Shown piece by piece: positions 1 to 13,163 of a stretch of 64,000 nucleotides of DNA. Below the pieces are notes generated by a model, which searched no databases, was not told where the DNA came from, and saw only the letters and a program-made list of their open reading frames with translations. The position numbers and the translations under genes were made by a program. Numbering within the stretch: the stretch's first letter is position 1; every line of letters starts with the position of its first letter. Origin of the DNA: Pyrocephalus nanus (taxonomy: Eukaryota; Chordata; Aves; Passeriformes; Tyrannidae); the NCBI GenBank assembly GCA_038380795.1, contig CM076279.1, forward strand, positions 4,107,001 to 4,171,000, read 5' to 3'.

Positions 1-1591
1 TTAAAAACTCATTGAAGCCACAACACCCGTGATGTTTTCAACACACACATACCAGTAATAAATGCAGAACAGTTACAGATATAAGAAACTTGTTGTGGAG
101 AATATACAAAAATATACAAAAATACTCTGTCTGTTACCAAAACAAGCCAAACATCCTCTCTGCTGCTGGAAGCAGGTGGCAGCAGATTCAGTATGTGTAA
201 GTTGAGACACTCCCCCCATTTTAAACTAGGTCAGGTTTTGTATACGGTGCTGTGAATAAACTCCTACCATGGCAAGAAAGTTTACCTGAGTATTGCACTA
301 TCCTATAAAAATGGATGGCCAAAGCTCTACAGTATTTACACCATATTTATGTATTTGATGTACCTATAAAAGGGTGAAGAACCTGCAAATTTTCTCTCCT
401 CCAGTCGTTACCCTGCTTGGCTCTAAGTGGTGCTGCACAAACACCCACTGAGAAAGCCTTTCCCCCAAAGAGTGTCCTGAATGACCAGAGACTGATGCAC
501 AGAGCTAACACACCAGCAGGATTCCCACCAGGGCTGTCTCCTGCAGACTCTCGGGCTCCACAGCTCAGGACAAATCAAAGTTCTCTTGCAAAGTCAAATA
601 GTTTGTTATCACAGCCCTATTTACACAGGCTGGCACGAGCTCCAAGGAATCACCCTTCTGGATACGCCTTTTTCTGCTTTATGCATTCCCTCTCCAAAGC
701 CTTCCCAGGCGTGGTGGATGGAGTCTGGGCTGCCAGGTTCACACTGTCAGCCCAAAACCCTCATCAGCATTTGCGTCAGCCCTGTATCAACACTGCCATG
801 GTTATATTATTGTTCCAACTGAACTCTCCTCGAAGCTTATCATAACACTGAGTACCAAAACAAGCCTGAGGTCCAGTGTTCACATCCATCCAAACAGGCT
901 GCTCTGTCTCATGGCCTGTTCCCTAAGTGATGCTGGAGTCAACTGGGTGATTACAGTAACAGCCTGGGAAAAAAGGTGAGCCAAACAGCAAATCTGGCAA
1001 ATTAACTCCTAATTAACACGGCCTCTCAGGGGCCTAATTCATCCTTCCTGGATTTCTGTAAACTTAGGAAACCTGACAAGTGACAGTTTATTTCCTATTT
1101 TTCTCATCTGTTTGGACTGCAGCTGTTGGAGCAAGGACTGTTTGGCTCTACTATAACCTGTCCCTGCACCTGGTGTCGCTGTGCCACCAGCACCAAAACC
1201 AGGCTGGACCACGTCAAACGGAAGGAAATGATCCCTCTGTTCCACTGAGCTCAGGATGAACTTCAGCAGCCTCTTGCTGGCACATAATCCCTCAACAGAA
1301 GCTGCATTTCTCTGCATCCCTGTTCCAGGCAGGGCCTCTGTGTCCCTGACTGAAAGAAGGTCAAATAGCCTATATCTCTTCTTAATTTTTAATCGCAATT
1401 TCATGCTGTTATTTCAGCTGCTGGAGGCAGTGTAGCACAAATCCCCCAGGAGTAATTCCTAGATACTCTCTTGCAGGCTGGCCTACTTTTTCTTCCTGTT
1501 CAGTTACAAATTGCTTCTCATAGCCCAGATGTGTGGCAGTACTGGCAAAGCTGCCTCCTCCCAGACAAATAAATTCTCCACTGCAGCATGT

Positions 1592-1618
1592 AAAAAAAAA
1601 AAAAAAAAAATAAAAAAA
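1592..1618 (+). repeat. Poly(A) tract preceded by AATAAA
   Basis: A19, a T and A7. A consensus AATAAA lies at 1568-1573, 18 nt before the run starts. Simple expansion is most likely, but the spacing resembles a retroposed mRNA tail (see findings). Confidence 0.85.
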
Positions 1619-2029
1619 CCCCTCACATTTTTATTTTTCTCCAGTTTCTAAAAATAGATAAGATAATCGAGATCTCATTTTTAGCTCTGTGAGCCCAGCT
1701 GAGTAGGATGGTTTAATTTTAAACAGTTCTGTTAGATAGAGGACAATGCCACGGTCCCCCTGTGTCACCTGACTGGGGCTGAATCCCTGCCAGGAGAACC
1801 AGGGGGAGACACCTGAGAACCAGGGCAGGACAAAGACCACGTGGTTTTGTGGGACTTTGGGCATGCCAAGAGCTGGGTGTGACCTGAGAGATGAAGGACA
1901 GGGGAGAGGTGTCCCAGAGCTTCCAGAAGTGGGAAAAGCACTGGGCAATGCCATGAGCTGCACGGGTCACTTTGGTGGCAGTTCTTGAGGCTACTGGAAT
2001 AACTCATTTAACACTAAAATGCTGTGCCA

Positions 2030-2150
2030 GTACAGCAAGAGCTGTGTGGCAGAAATGACTCCTGTAAGATTTCACCTATGGAGGAATGGTTTTACGTAAC
2101 GGGAATATTTTTAGCGTTATGTGCAGCTCTCTTGTTTATAAAACACAAGA
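2030..2150. promoter_or_regulatory. Candidate regulatory block with PAR-bZIP site
   Basis: The block contains a perfect palindromic TTACGTAA (2092-2099), the D-box/NFIL3-type site. AACGGG and GCGTTATG follow within about 30 bp, giving several CpGs in AT-rich intron. Function is unproven. Confidence 0.22.
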
Positions 2151-5100
2151 GAAGCTGCCTCCAAAAAACTACACTGCTCTCAGTTTGGTCAGAGAGCAGA
2201 AGGCAGAAAAGAAGCAGTCAAATCCTTTTTGTTTGCTTGTGCAATGAGGGATTTCACTGGTTTTATTAGCTAGAACATCCCTTTGTGGTTGACTTTCTCT
2301 TTACAGTTTCATAATAACCTGGAGTCTTGGCTTTACAAACCAGCTGTCACACGTTTACACAGAACCTTCTTCTTCTGCAAAAACAAAGCAAACCCACAAA
2401 CAAATAAAAAGAAAACAACCTATTTAAACCAATGCTATTACTGGGAAAAAAAAAAAAAATCCTTATATTTCAGTGTCACAGCCTTCCCACTGAAAATAAT
2501 CCAATACTCTGCATCCCACAGTCTTCCATAAATGCAGCACAAATATCCCCAAGCAGCAAGGAGAAAAGATATGAAATAGAATAGGAATTTAAAAGAGAAA
2601 TAAAAATCAAGAAAGAGCGAGCCAGTGCCAGTTTCTGAACTGGAGGGTGAAGATTTCCCAGTCCCACGAGTGTCAAGAAACTCACTGAACGCTGTGTGTG
2701 CCCTGCCCTTACGCAGCTACTTTTATTACAGATATTTTGGTATTCCCCAAAGGCTGTAATATCAGAGTCAGGATTCCTTCACCACTCTCTGACTGAGCAG
2801 TTGCTTTTCTTTCACAGGAACGCAGTACAAGGCGAGTGCTTTCATAATATTCCTTTTGCTTGTGTTGTTAAGAACGCTGCATTCAAAACACCACAAATAA
2901 GCACGGACAGATCTTCAGCACGTCAAAGAAAAGGCAAAAAGCACTAAACCACAAAGCCATGCTTACCTGAAGGATTAAATCAATAGGGATGTGACTTTCC
3001 TTGATAAAAAGAGCCCAACTTTTGCTTTCAGTCCTTTCACAGCTTCTACCTCAAGACTGAGCCACAGCCTAAATTGGTTTATCCAGGGAGAGGAATATTT
3101 TGCCATGGCAACTGACAATTTCAGAAAAAAAACACTCCCAAAACTGTGCTCTGTAAGAAAATCAGCAGATTAGAAGCTTGAAGATAATGCCTCAGAAATA
3201 AAAACTTGGGATGAGACAGAAGATGTCTATTAAACAGCAGTTCTGCCAAAGAGGTGGGTGACAGGCATTACAATAAAGCTTCTGAGTGCTTTACAAAACC
3301 CCACCTGGGCCACAGAAAAGAAAGAAATACTCAAAAAAAAAGAGCCCCAGATAACAATAAATGCACAAAATTACTTTCCTGTGGATGTTTGGAAGGACAA
3401 TCCTCTTGGAACTTCATCTGTATTGCTGAGTCACAGCAGGATGGCTGAACCAGGCAGGCTCAAACCACCCAGCCAAACACAGTCTTAAGAAACGGTAAAT
3501 TTTGACTCAGACAAGACCCTTGTGGGAAGGGAATAATCTTTGGTCTCTCTCCCTGATTTACACTTCTATCAGAGGAGGGCAACACCTGTAAGAACAGGTG
3601 CTTAAAATTTAAACCAGCTTAACAGGCAGAATTTGGACAAAACCATTGATACACAAACTCAGTCCCAAAAGGGGAACCAAACCAACTCTGAGACAACTCC
3701 ACTCTGAGGGTCATGGCACCACCTCTGCCAGGTCCCCCCACAGCCCTGGGCTGTCTCCTGCTGGCCTCAAACACTGGGATTGCATTTGGGGTGTTGTGGC
3801 AAGAACTGGGTGGGAAGACATTTCTCCCGGCCTGCAGACTTTTAGATTCCAAAGGATTTCCATGGCCCAGCTCAAAATCAGGTCAAAACTTCAAATTTTT
3901 CCTCAAAAGAAAAACCAAAGCACATTTTGAGAAGTATTTTTTGACCAGGCCAGAGCGTTTTACTCCTTTTGTGTTATTTTAACATGTGTTTTATACCACA
4001 ACTGAGCAAAAACAAGTCAGGGAAAAGTAATTTCCCCTTTAAAAATGCCAGTGTGTGACGTTCCACCAAATCAAAAATTCAACCTGGTTTTGAAAAAGAA
4101 AATAATCCTCAATCTCTCTTATGGGTGTTTTTGGAGGAGTTGGCATTTATTTTGTTGGAAGATGCCTACCTTGCCCTGAGTGCAGAACTGCTCATTCTCA
4201 GGGTAGCATTTTGGAATCAGCCTGAGCAGCCAGAGAGGCAGTTTATTTTTGTGCAGGTGTTTTGTACTAAGGACACTTTTTTTTGCATGTATGCACAAAC
4301 ATAAAAAATACGATTCAGAATATTGCCAGGTGAAATCAGGCAATTTCCATGTAAATGAGTCCCAAATGGGGGCACACTGTGCTCTTCATTGCTCTTGATA
4401 ATTGCTCTCTGGGGGTTTCTCAGCAGTTGTAGTTAATGTTGCTTTTTGATGCTCCCAAGTATATATAGGAATAAAAATAGGAAAAAAATATATAAGAATA
4501 AAATAAGAAAAAAGTGAATTAGTGAGAGTGTTGCCTGTACAGGTTACAATAAACTTCTCATCATTGTAGACAATGCCTTGCCTGTGTAAAATCCTGCCTA
4601 GTCCTGCCCAGGAACAGACTTTTTTTCTCTCTATAACTATATGACTGTGCTTTATCAAGCTTTTCCCCCACCTTCCCCCTCCAGTGAGGGATTCAGGTAA
4701 CAACCACCTCAGGAACATCCCAAGGTGTTGATCTAACAGTCTTTCTACTGATTTCAGCAGGAGCTGGGATCAATTCTTAGGCTGGGCCTCCTGAAAGGTT
4801 TATACTGAACATTCTTATTTCCCAGGGGATGCAGCAGAAGCTGAAGGGAAGGAGAACCTGGCAGATTTAGGAGCACCAAATATAAACCAGACTTCTAGAT
4901 TAGAGCAGGAAACCCAGGGAAAACCTCCTGCTTCCCTTGGCCTATCCAAGAGAGACAGAACACTGCAATTTGCAAACATGCACCGTGTGATCACCGAGTG
5001 CCACCAACACCCCGAGAGTGACACGGAGCATCTGCAGAGCTGAAAACACAATGGGAGCCAAGAATGACTGAGAGCATGTGGGTGGTGAAGAAAACTGAGG

Positions 5101-8100
5101 GCTGATAAGAAGAAGGAGAAGGAAAAAAAAAAAAAAGCTGCAATTTGCTGTGTTTAATATTGCTGCCTCTAACTGCACAGGCTTTTTTTTCTCTTGGCTA
5201 TGAGTCGAAAAGGTATTTCCACTTTAACCACTTCTTAGTTGCTCTGCTAAGATAGGAGTGTCTCAGCTAATGCTGCCACAGAGGGCAGGAGGAAAGATGT
5301 ATTCCACATTAACAGATGGGTTTAATGTTAGGAAAAACAGTATCAAGAAATACACTCTCCTGGCAAATGAGGTCAATTATTCTGTGGGGGGAAAAAAAGG
5401 ACAGCTTTATTTAAGAGATAAACAAGAAGAGAACAGCAGGTCTGAGTTCAATAAAACAGTCAATGCTTTCCTGGACTTTGCTTTTCAATAAATAGCAAGA
5501 GATGGCACCATCAGAGATGATAACTGCCATCCCAGGCTGTCAAGGGAGACCTGTGCAAACCTCTCCTCAGTGCAGCTGTGTCTCAGACTGCCACCTCCCT
5601 CCACAGCCTAATGAAAAATCCATTTGGATCAGCCTTTTCCCAGTGCAGAAGGACTCCCCCAGCTCTGCCCTGACACAGGTGTTAGCAGAGATCCTTGTGC
5701 AGCCAGCGAGGAAGAAAAACTTTTTTTCAGAAACTGGTGGGGGACTCCTAATTGCTACTGAAAATATTTCCAAAGCAGCAGATCAGCTAGCAGCCCCAGC
5801 TCCATCCCAGAGGCAAACACAATTTATTTGTCATGTTTCAACAATTTTTCTGCTGTTCATACAGTGTAATTAATCACTTGGCAGGCGGGAGAACACACAC
5901 ACAGGACTGAAAAGGCAGCTCATTCTTCGACATGCAGCAATCATCCTGTACTTTGTTAAAAGGCAGATTCAATCTCTTATTTACAGGTGAGAGCAGGAAA
6001 AAAATAAGGTAAGTGGCAACTCAATACAGCAACAATGGATAAGAAACAAACAGCTTTGTTTAAAACAAGGACCCTGCCATTATTGTACCTCAAAACATGC
6101 TCTTTCACTGGCTTTGCTTGTGTGGCTTTGGTGCATTGATTTCAGATGAAAAGGCAACCACTCACATGTGAAGATACACGGTCTGTCCCTTCACAAGCAG
6201 CTACTCAAGTAGGGACCCTGCTAGCTGGTGGTGACCTGTCACTTAACCCCCTCCTTTTGCCATCTGTTGGGGTGCTCCAGAGTCAGGCTCCCTGTAACCC
6301 TGAACACACAAAATACATCAGGTGAAGAGCTGAACAAGGAGCTCCTGTTGCTGATTCCCTTTCCCCTAAGGGGTGCTCAGACAGTCGAGCACCTAGACCC
6401 AGGCCTCTGCTTCTCTGCCATGCAAACCTTGGCCAGGGAGCTGCAGCTGCAGCCAGCCTGATTCCCTCTGAGTCCTGTGGCTACTGCTCCCAGCTGGCCA
6501 GGAGCCCGGGAAGGCCGGGAGCCAGCCATTTGGAAATCCTAGACACAGGCGCTCGGCTTTGTTTGAGCTGGCTCAGTCTGGCTCTGGGCTTGCACACACA
6601 TACTTCAGCTCTGGACTTTGTGTGGGTTACCATCTCCAAAAGGCTATCCAAGGGCTCTGAAGTGCTACCAGATGCTTGTCACAAAGCAAACTGGACTAGG
6701 GAGACTTTTGTCTCCCTTCAAACTGAAGCCAAAACAAGAGTTGGGGCTGTAGCAGCAAACACTGTGAGAGGAATTCAGGATTGATAAACTGGCTTCTGGC
6801 AAATTCAGAGCATTTCTATTATCTCTCTAAAGGCTGTGAGAGACGGAAATTATACTAATAAACAGCACTTGACTGAAGCAGTGACTCAAATGGAGCACAG
6901 TCCAGACCTTACCCAAATTAACAGACTCTGAATTCACAGACAGACAGGGCAGGTTTATCTGTAGGTCCTGGAGCTGAGGGGCTCTACCACTGCTGACTCC
7001 TAACTGCAACCCCATCCTCCTAAATCCCTGTGGACCAGCTTTCCCTGGTTCAAAGAGGAAACATACTCTTTGCAGGCTGAATCAATGCTGATGGAAATCA
7101 GTGGGAGAGGTCTCACTGAAAGTAGAGTCATGGAGTAACTAAGTGCTGCTCTTTTCATTTGCATATCACACCTTATCAGACTTGAGCTCAAAGGAACAAC
7201 TCTCCATTTACCTGAGATATCACTCACACAGCCTCTCAATATAGACCATTAGGAACCTTCCATGAAATGGTCTTTGCATTTTGAATTGCAGTAATTTTTT
7301 TTCTCCTTTTTTAGACCGTTTTCAGACATTAAAAGCTTGGCAGTTTTTGCTCTTGTTCACACTGAAAAAACCCCAGAAAGGAAAAGCAGACCATTTAGAA
7401 AATGTCAAATTAAATGCCCCAATCTCCTGGTATCAGGGGATTTTATACATTAATTTAAATTGATTGCACCCAGTTGGTTGCAATTAAAGGCTGGAGACTT
7501 GGCAGTTTCTTCTTCCCCATTTGACTCAACATATATAAAAACATCTGGATCAGTGGAGCCCCTTCCTGTGGCTCCTGCCACTTCATCCCACTGCTTGGAA
7601 TTACCTTCACCTCTTCAGTTTGCTGCCTTTGGGCTTCAGAAAGCTATAACAGAGGGAGTGGACATTTGGGAGAGAAAGGAAAAGTGAAAGCAGGGGACAG
7701 AGGGAGTATAACACAGGACAAGGATAAATCTCCCCTTCTCAAATCACCGTGTGAATACAGAGACAGCATAACAATGAACCAGCTCAGTACCTGCCTTTGT
7801 GTAAGCACAACCCCCTGGGAGGAATAAAAAAGGATGCATTCCCTTTTAAAGTATCTATTTGTGCCATCACAGCAGTTGTATCCTTCTGCTGCCTGAGAAT
7901 TTGACCTCACCTGAGAATTGGACAGACATGCAAAGGGTATAATGGGATGAAAATGATATCAGACAGGCAACTACCATTTGTGCCGCTGGGAGCTGTCCAT
8001 AAACTTGACTACAGCACCAGGAATTCACACTCAGTAAGGTCTGGGAGATGCAAGGACAGCTCGTACGTTTTCAGTCCGTGTTTCCTTCAGAAAGGGGAAC

Positions 8101-9781
8101 AACTGTCAGGAATGGTGATAATCTCAAATCCACCTGTCCCTCAGTGCTCCTGTTTCATCAGACTGAAAACTCCCAACTTCCTGCCATAGCAGAGGATCCT
8201 CAGAGGCAAGCGCCGAGCCTGCTCACAGCCTTTTCCCAGTCTTCAGCTGACATCTAGCGAGCATTTTCCAAACTGCACCTGGAGATGGGAGACGGACCGA
8301 GCCCCTCTGGAGGGCAGCGGTGCAGAGCTGTGGGGTAAGCACGGGCTGTGCAACAACGTGCACTGTTCCCTGTCCTCTCCCCACCATGGGGAAGGACCTG
8401 GTTCTGCTCCCAGACTGCACAAATCCTGCCTTTCCCCAATTACAGCGGGCAAACACTGCACTGACTCCACTGCACTCCACCACCCACTGCCTCTGCCAGA
8501 AGCAAAAATCCAGCACTCGAACAGAAAACACATCAGCTGCTATCAAGATTAGCAACCTCAATTCCCACCTCAGGCCCTCCTGCAGGACAGCTGGCAGGAG
8601 AGGTGCAGTTTGCAGCCAATCTCAAGTTTTTCTTCAAGAACTCTCTCTCTCCAGCACATCTCTGGGTGACAGCAGATGTGAAATCCCTGAGGAATAATAA
8701 CCCAACACCCACATCAGCTGCCTTCAAAGAGTGTCAGAACCAGCCTGCAACGTCTGCACAGCAACAGGGGAACATCAAGAGTGTGCAGAGAGCCCAATTT
8801 CATTTTATAGCCTCTATCAGCTACTGCAGAACGGGGAATTTGGTTTATGGTATCCATTAAGGTAACTAAGCAACAGCATGGTGGGTATCTGTGCCATCAG
8901 TTACAAACAACCACGGGTTTACAAACAAGCTGAGTGATGGTGGACACTGAGGGGAAGGAAATGTCTCTGTGCTTTTTGCATGAGCACTGGAAACCATTCT
9001 GTATAACACCATGGAGTGGTGAAACACCAGCATGCTCATCACATCTCTTTCCACAACAAATGAGTATTGTCCTCACACTTCACCACCTGTGAAGGTAAAA
9101 CGCTTTCACTACTGACTTCAGGATCACTTGCAGTCTCATAACACCACTGACACACAATCCTTGTCTGAATGGACAATGCACTTTTAATCTTCAGGATTTA
9201 CAGGGGTGGAGGTGATTAAAACCAAAGTAAAGTGAAGGAGAGACAAAGAGATGCTTAAAGGAAAATTTCAGACTGCTTTTCGTGTTAGACTGCACAGACA
9301 CTGTCAAATTAAGGACAGAGGTGAAGACATTTAATGGTTTGAAAATATGTTACACCCACCGGCCACAATATTATCAAAACTTTCAAAGGTGTATTGTTTG
9401 TGCTTCCCAACAGCTGTTGAGTCCTGTTTATTATCTGCAGAAGGTCCCTGAGGCCTTGTTCACCTACATAGTTTGACTGATCTAATTAGATACAAATCAG
9501 TGTTTCGCACTTGTGAGGTGCCAGCGAGTTTGTACCGTATCTCCCTTCACAGCCAAGCAGGAGTATCACAATCCAAATGCTAAACACTCTCACAGCAGCT
9601 GACAGTTACCCCGTGTTAAATGCAGATAAACCAGAATGGATGGTTTGCTAACACTGCTGAATCCTGGAAGGAAGAGTCAACAAGCCAAATGAAACAACAG
9701 CATTTACAACAACTCAAATACACATCACTCCAGAGGCTCCCTCAGCCCACTGATGTGAGACAGAATTGGTGCTTCTCTTAC

Positions 9782-9870
9782 CTGGTAATAGTAATCAACA
9801 TACTGTGGCTCATAGTGTTGAGGCTCAGAGTTTTCAGGAGACAGGACATCTTTCAGTAAGTCTTCACAGC
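9782..9870 (-). CDS. RAB11FIP4: RAB11FIP4 coding exon 3
   Basis: This 89-bp exon completes the split Gly codon and then encodes CEDLLKDVLSPENSEPQHYE and PQYVDYYYQ. The first ten residues fit the conserved GCEELLKDVLS-type segment that follows the FIP4 EF-hand pair. The rest is an acidic, Tyr/Gln-rich linker that looks divergent from the mammalian sequence but has the same length (29 residues after the Gly), as far as I recall. The acceptor is CTCTTTGCCAG|GC and the donor CAG|GTAAGA, both strong, leaving phase 0. The next exon was not found in the 9.8 kb to the left, so it should lie outside the window. Confidence 0.86.
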
Positions 9871-10188
9871 CTGGCAAAGAGAAATGAGAGCAAATGGTCA
9901 GGTTGGGAGTTTATCTTCCCAGACATCGCATGGACAATGCAGGAAGAAACACAGGTTTGTAGCCAATCTGTACGCACTTGGAAGCCAGCTCTGGAATAAA
10001 TTTAAAATAGTTGTAACAAAGCTCTGCCCAGCACATATTCAGCATGTAACACTTAGAGAAGTGCAGTGACACTAATGCCAACTGGCAGCACAGATACACT
10101 GCATGGCAATGAAACTGGGAGCTGGACATTGCCTGGCTTAGTGAGCCATCCTGCAGGACAGAAACCCAGCCCTGACCAACCCAAACTC

Positions 10189-10196
10189 TGACGTCA
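10189..10196. promoter_or_regulatory. Consensus CRE (TGACGTCA)
   Basis: A perfect 8-bp palindromic CREB/ATF site in intron 2, about 320 bp from exon 3 on its 5' side. CpG-containing 8-mers are rare in such DNA, but a single match has little weight. Confidence 0.25.
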
Positions 10197-10911
10197 AACC
10201 CCAGATCTGCAGGCTTGGCATAAGCTTGTGACTATTGCATCAGGTGAAAAGGTGAGCAGAGATGGAGGAAGCCAAAAATGGGGGATCAGTCACTACATTG
10301 TCCCTGTCTCCCATACGCGGGCATTTGTTGGAGGCAGCAGCCAGTGAATGAAGCCATCACTGAGATCTCAGGAGTGTCACTTGGACAACAGGCAGAAGGA
10401 CTTGTTCCCTTTTCCAGCTTCTGCAGCAAAGTGAGATTTTCACGTGGTACTGAACAGAGAGCAAATGAAGCTGTTCAATGCATACTTTGCTGGAGAAGTT
10501 CGTGGGCAAGAACGGCGTCTCAGAGTCACTGCCCAACGAGGAGCTGATCTGGGACTAACAAACTGACAGACACCAGATGTTAAATTTGTTTGCCTAGAGA
10601 AGGCATCTGTCTACATAACCTGCCCTGCCTGTGACTCTCACATTTCCCACCCAGCCACGACCCTTTTCTTTCCCTTGGCTTTAGCATTACGTGTTCAGCC
10701 TGTGCCTGGCTGAGGTGATTCTCTAGTCCTCTCGCAGAGGAGAATTCAATGTACTGTTTGTACCTTTTGACATTAATAACCAAAGCTTATTACTCATCAA
10801 ACTGCCTTGTGCCAGCACCCACTGTGAGAGTCATTACATGTATGAACTGCTTTGCTAAAAGGTCTCTGCATGATATGGAGCAGCTACTCGTTAAAGTGAG
10901 CTATCCCCAGC

Positions 10912-10929
10912 AAAAAAAAAAAAAAAAAA
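10912..10929 (+). repeat. Poly(A) tract (A18)
   Basis: Eighteen A bases in intron 2, followed by GAAAATAAA. Simple homopolymer; poly(U) in the RAB11FIP4 pre-mRNA. Confidence 0.85.
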
Positions 10930-11146
10930 GAAAATAAATGCCAAGTGCTGCCCAGTAATGGATGTAGATTACTGTAATGAAGGAAATATGTTTACACCGT
11001 TCTAAAATTTATAAACTACAATTTCTTCAGCCATAATTCCAAGCTTTATTTTCCTCATGCAGTTGTGCTCACAACAGTGCTCCTAGTTAAAGACCTCTTA
11101 GCAGCCAATCTTCATCTGAGCCTGTTAGGTGAGCACCCTCCCAACC

Positions 11147-11168
11147 TTTTTTTTTTTTTTTTTTTTTT
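11147..11168 (+). repeat. Poly(T) tract (T22)
   Basis: Twenty-two T bases in intron 2. No adjacent retroelement body was recognised on either side. Confidence 0.85.
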
Positions 11169-13144
11169 GGTGGAGAAATGTCATGAAGGCTGCGGGTCTT
11201 CAAAGAAGGATTTAACTACCCAAAACAACGGGTGTGAGATGTTTCTCCTTTGCCTCCTTTCAAAGGGCCAGCCAGACTGGTCTGTTAGAGTCACAGACAG
11301 ATTCCAGATCTCCAGGGTCCCAAATCTAGAGTTTAGCTGCAAGGTCTTCCGTGTCCCCTCTTTGCTGTTCAGTTCTTACCTAAGACTACTCCTGATCACA
11401 TTCTTTCATTCTCCTTGTCCATCAGGGTGGACCACTTCATGATAGCCCCTGGCCATTTAAATTCAAGCCTGTCATTTATTCAGTAAGCACACTGGGGAGA
11501 AAAGCACTGCCTTTTTTGTACCCAACCAGCTCAGAGGAAGCTCTCACCACTTCTTCACAAGAGCCTCCTGGCAAGGCTTTCACTGCCTCATCCAGAACCA
11601 CAATAATGATCAAGCCTTTGACCCATCTCCAGAACATCAACAGGCATTTAATCCAATTTGTTTACCTTGCTGCACAGCTGAAAACGGCAAAAGAAGCCAA
11701 ATCTTGTTTTTACTGAAGTCATGAGCCAAGTTTCTCCTGGCACTGACAGGATATAAGTTCATCTGAGACTGTATCTCCTCCTGCAAAGGTGACTTTTTGG
11801 TGAGGAGATGTCTGGGTGTGCAGCAGGCAGTGTCCCCTGGGCACTGCTTGGCATGGAAGCTGGCATGACAGCTTGGATCTCCTCATCCTCCAGGGAAGGT
11901 CTGCATGTTTTATACTCCATTAAAAAGGGAAGAAGAGAAGGAAATGCTAAGAGGCCACTTTCCCCTGAGATTACTAAACCCCATCACTGCTACCCTGCAG
12001 ACACCTGAACCTGTCCCAACATCCATCGAATCAATGGAAAAATGGCCACTGGCTTCAAGAATCTTAGGGTTGTGCACTGGTTTTATTTCTGTTAAGAACT
12101 GAGTTTAAAGGATAAATTCTCCATTGCTGCTCTTCCCTGTAAAGACACAAACAGGAATCTCTTCCCTCTGCAGGACTGTGGTGCTGGTGCTTTCCCTGGG
12201 CCACTCCTCATCACCAGGAAGGTGGGTTTGGGCACAGTTGGGCAGTACATCATCTTTCTTACTCAGTGTTTTTCTGCAGCAGTGCCAATACACCTCACCT
12301 TTTGCTTCCCTAACCTAAATCCAGTTTGAGTTTTCCAGGTTGTCCCAAGAGGTTTACACAAGGGGCATCACACAAAGAGGGAACACTGGAGTGCCTCGAG
12401 TACTCTGCATATTCTTACCACCAGAACACATTTTGGCTCACTGGGAAATGCCAGGGAGCTAAATTAGTGTGTCACAGTCCAGACAGAAAACAACAATGAA
12501 TCAAGGTTTACTCTGGCAAATCTCGATGTGGAAATAGGGACAAAAACCGGGCAGAGATTTGTAGAGGGAGCAGCCTGGTCTGGAACACGGAGTGCTCTGT
12601 GCTACCAGAACCACTCCTGAGCACAGACATCGAGCTGAGGCTGCAGAGCTGCCACGGTGGATATTTCAAGCTGTGCACCCGAGGCTAGAATCTGTCCAAA
12701 AATAGCTCACTGCAAAGGAGGAAAGGAATCCTGCACTAAGATGCCCCATTATTTCTATAACTTCATTTCCCAGGAAAAGGTAGAACTGAAAGCCACTTAC
12801 ATGGCTGATTAGAGACAGTTCATTCGGGTGTCTACCTGTATCATGAGATATTAATGTGCTTGATGTTCTCTCTCCATTGCTATGGTTGGGGAAATTTCCT
12901 CATCTACATTTTTGGGCAGCATTTGGTCAGTCAAAATTATCTGAGCCTAACTCTATTTATCCTAATGCCACAAATGCATAAGCAACCACAATTCATTTGG
13001 CCAGAACAGGGTCATTTTCAGCCCTGAGCCAAGATGATGAGAGCGTTTTACAAGTCACTGAACCTTTAACTTTTTCAGGTCACTCAGGTTGCTGGACATG
13101 ATTATCTTATGAGATAATTTTTCAAATTTACATTCAGTTTCATT

Positions 13145-13163
13145 AAAAAAAAAAAAAAAAAAA
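13145..13163 (+). repeat. Poly(A) tract (A19)
   Basis: Nineteen A bases in intron 2, followed by GGTTTTC. No associated element was recognised. Confidence 0.85.

Larger units (their letters stand above)
1..9781 (-). other. RAB11FIP4: RAB11FIP4 intron 3 (part)
   Basis: The donor GTAAGA lies at 9781-9776. No further RAB11FIP4 exon could be recognised between here and the left edge. In particular I saw no match to the acidic FEDYGEG-type segment that follows in FIP4. The stretch is AT-rich intronic DNA with a poly(A) tract at 1592-1618, a possible regulatory block around 2030-2150, and no long credible ORF. TATAAAAGG at 365-373 on the plus strand has nothing nearby to support a promoter. Confidence 0.65.

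Noticed and set aside
365..373. Plus-strand TATAAAAGG
   Set aside because: An isolated TATA-like match in AT-rich intron, without a downstream gene, CpG island or exon.
2960..3040. Possible minus-strand exon ending CAG|GTAAGC in intron 3
   Set aside because: The donor is good, but no acceptor in a matching phase is near and the peptide (KESHIPIDLILQ) does not fit the expected RAB11FIP4 continuation.
1..9781. RAB11FIP4 exon 4 or later exons
   Set aside because: Read on the minus strand for the acidic FEDYGEG-type and coiled-coil segments of FIP4; none was found, so these exons are assumed to lie left of the window.
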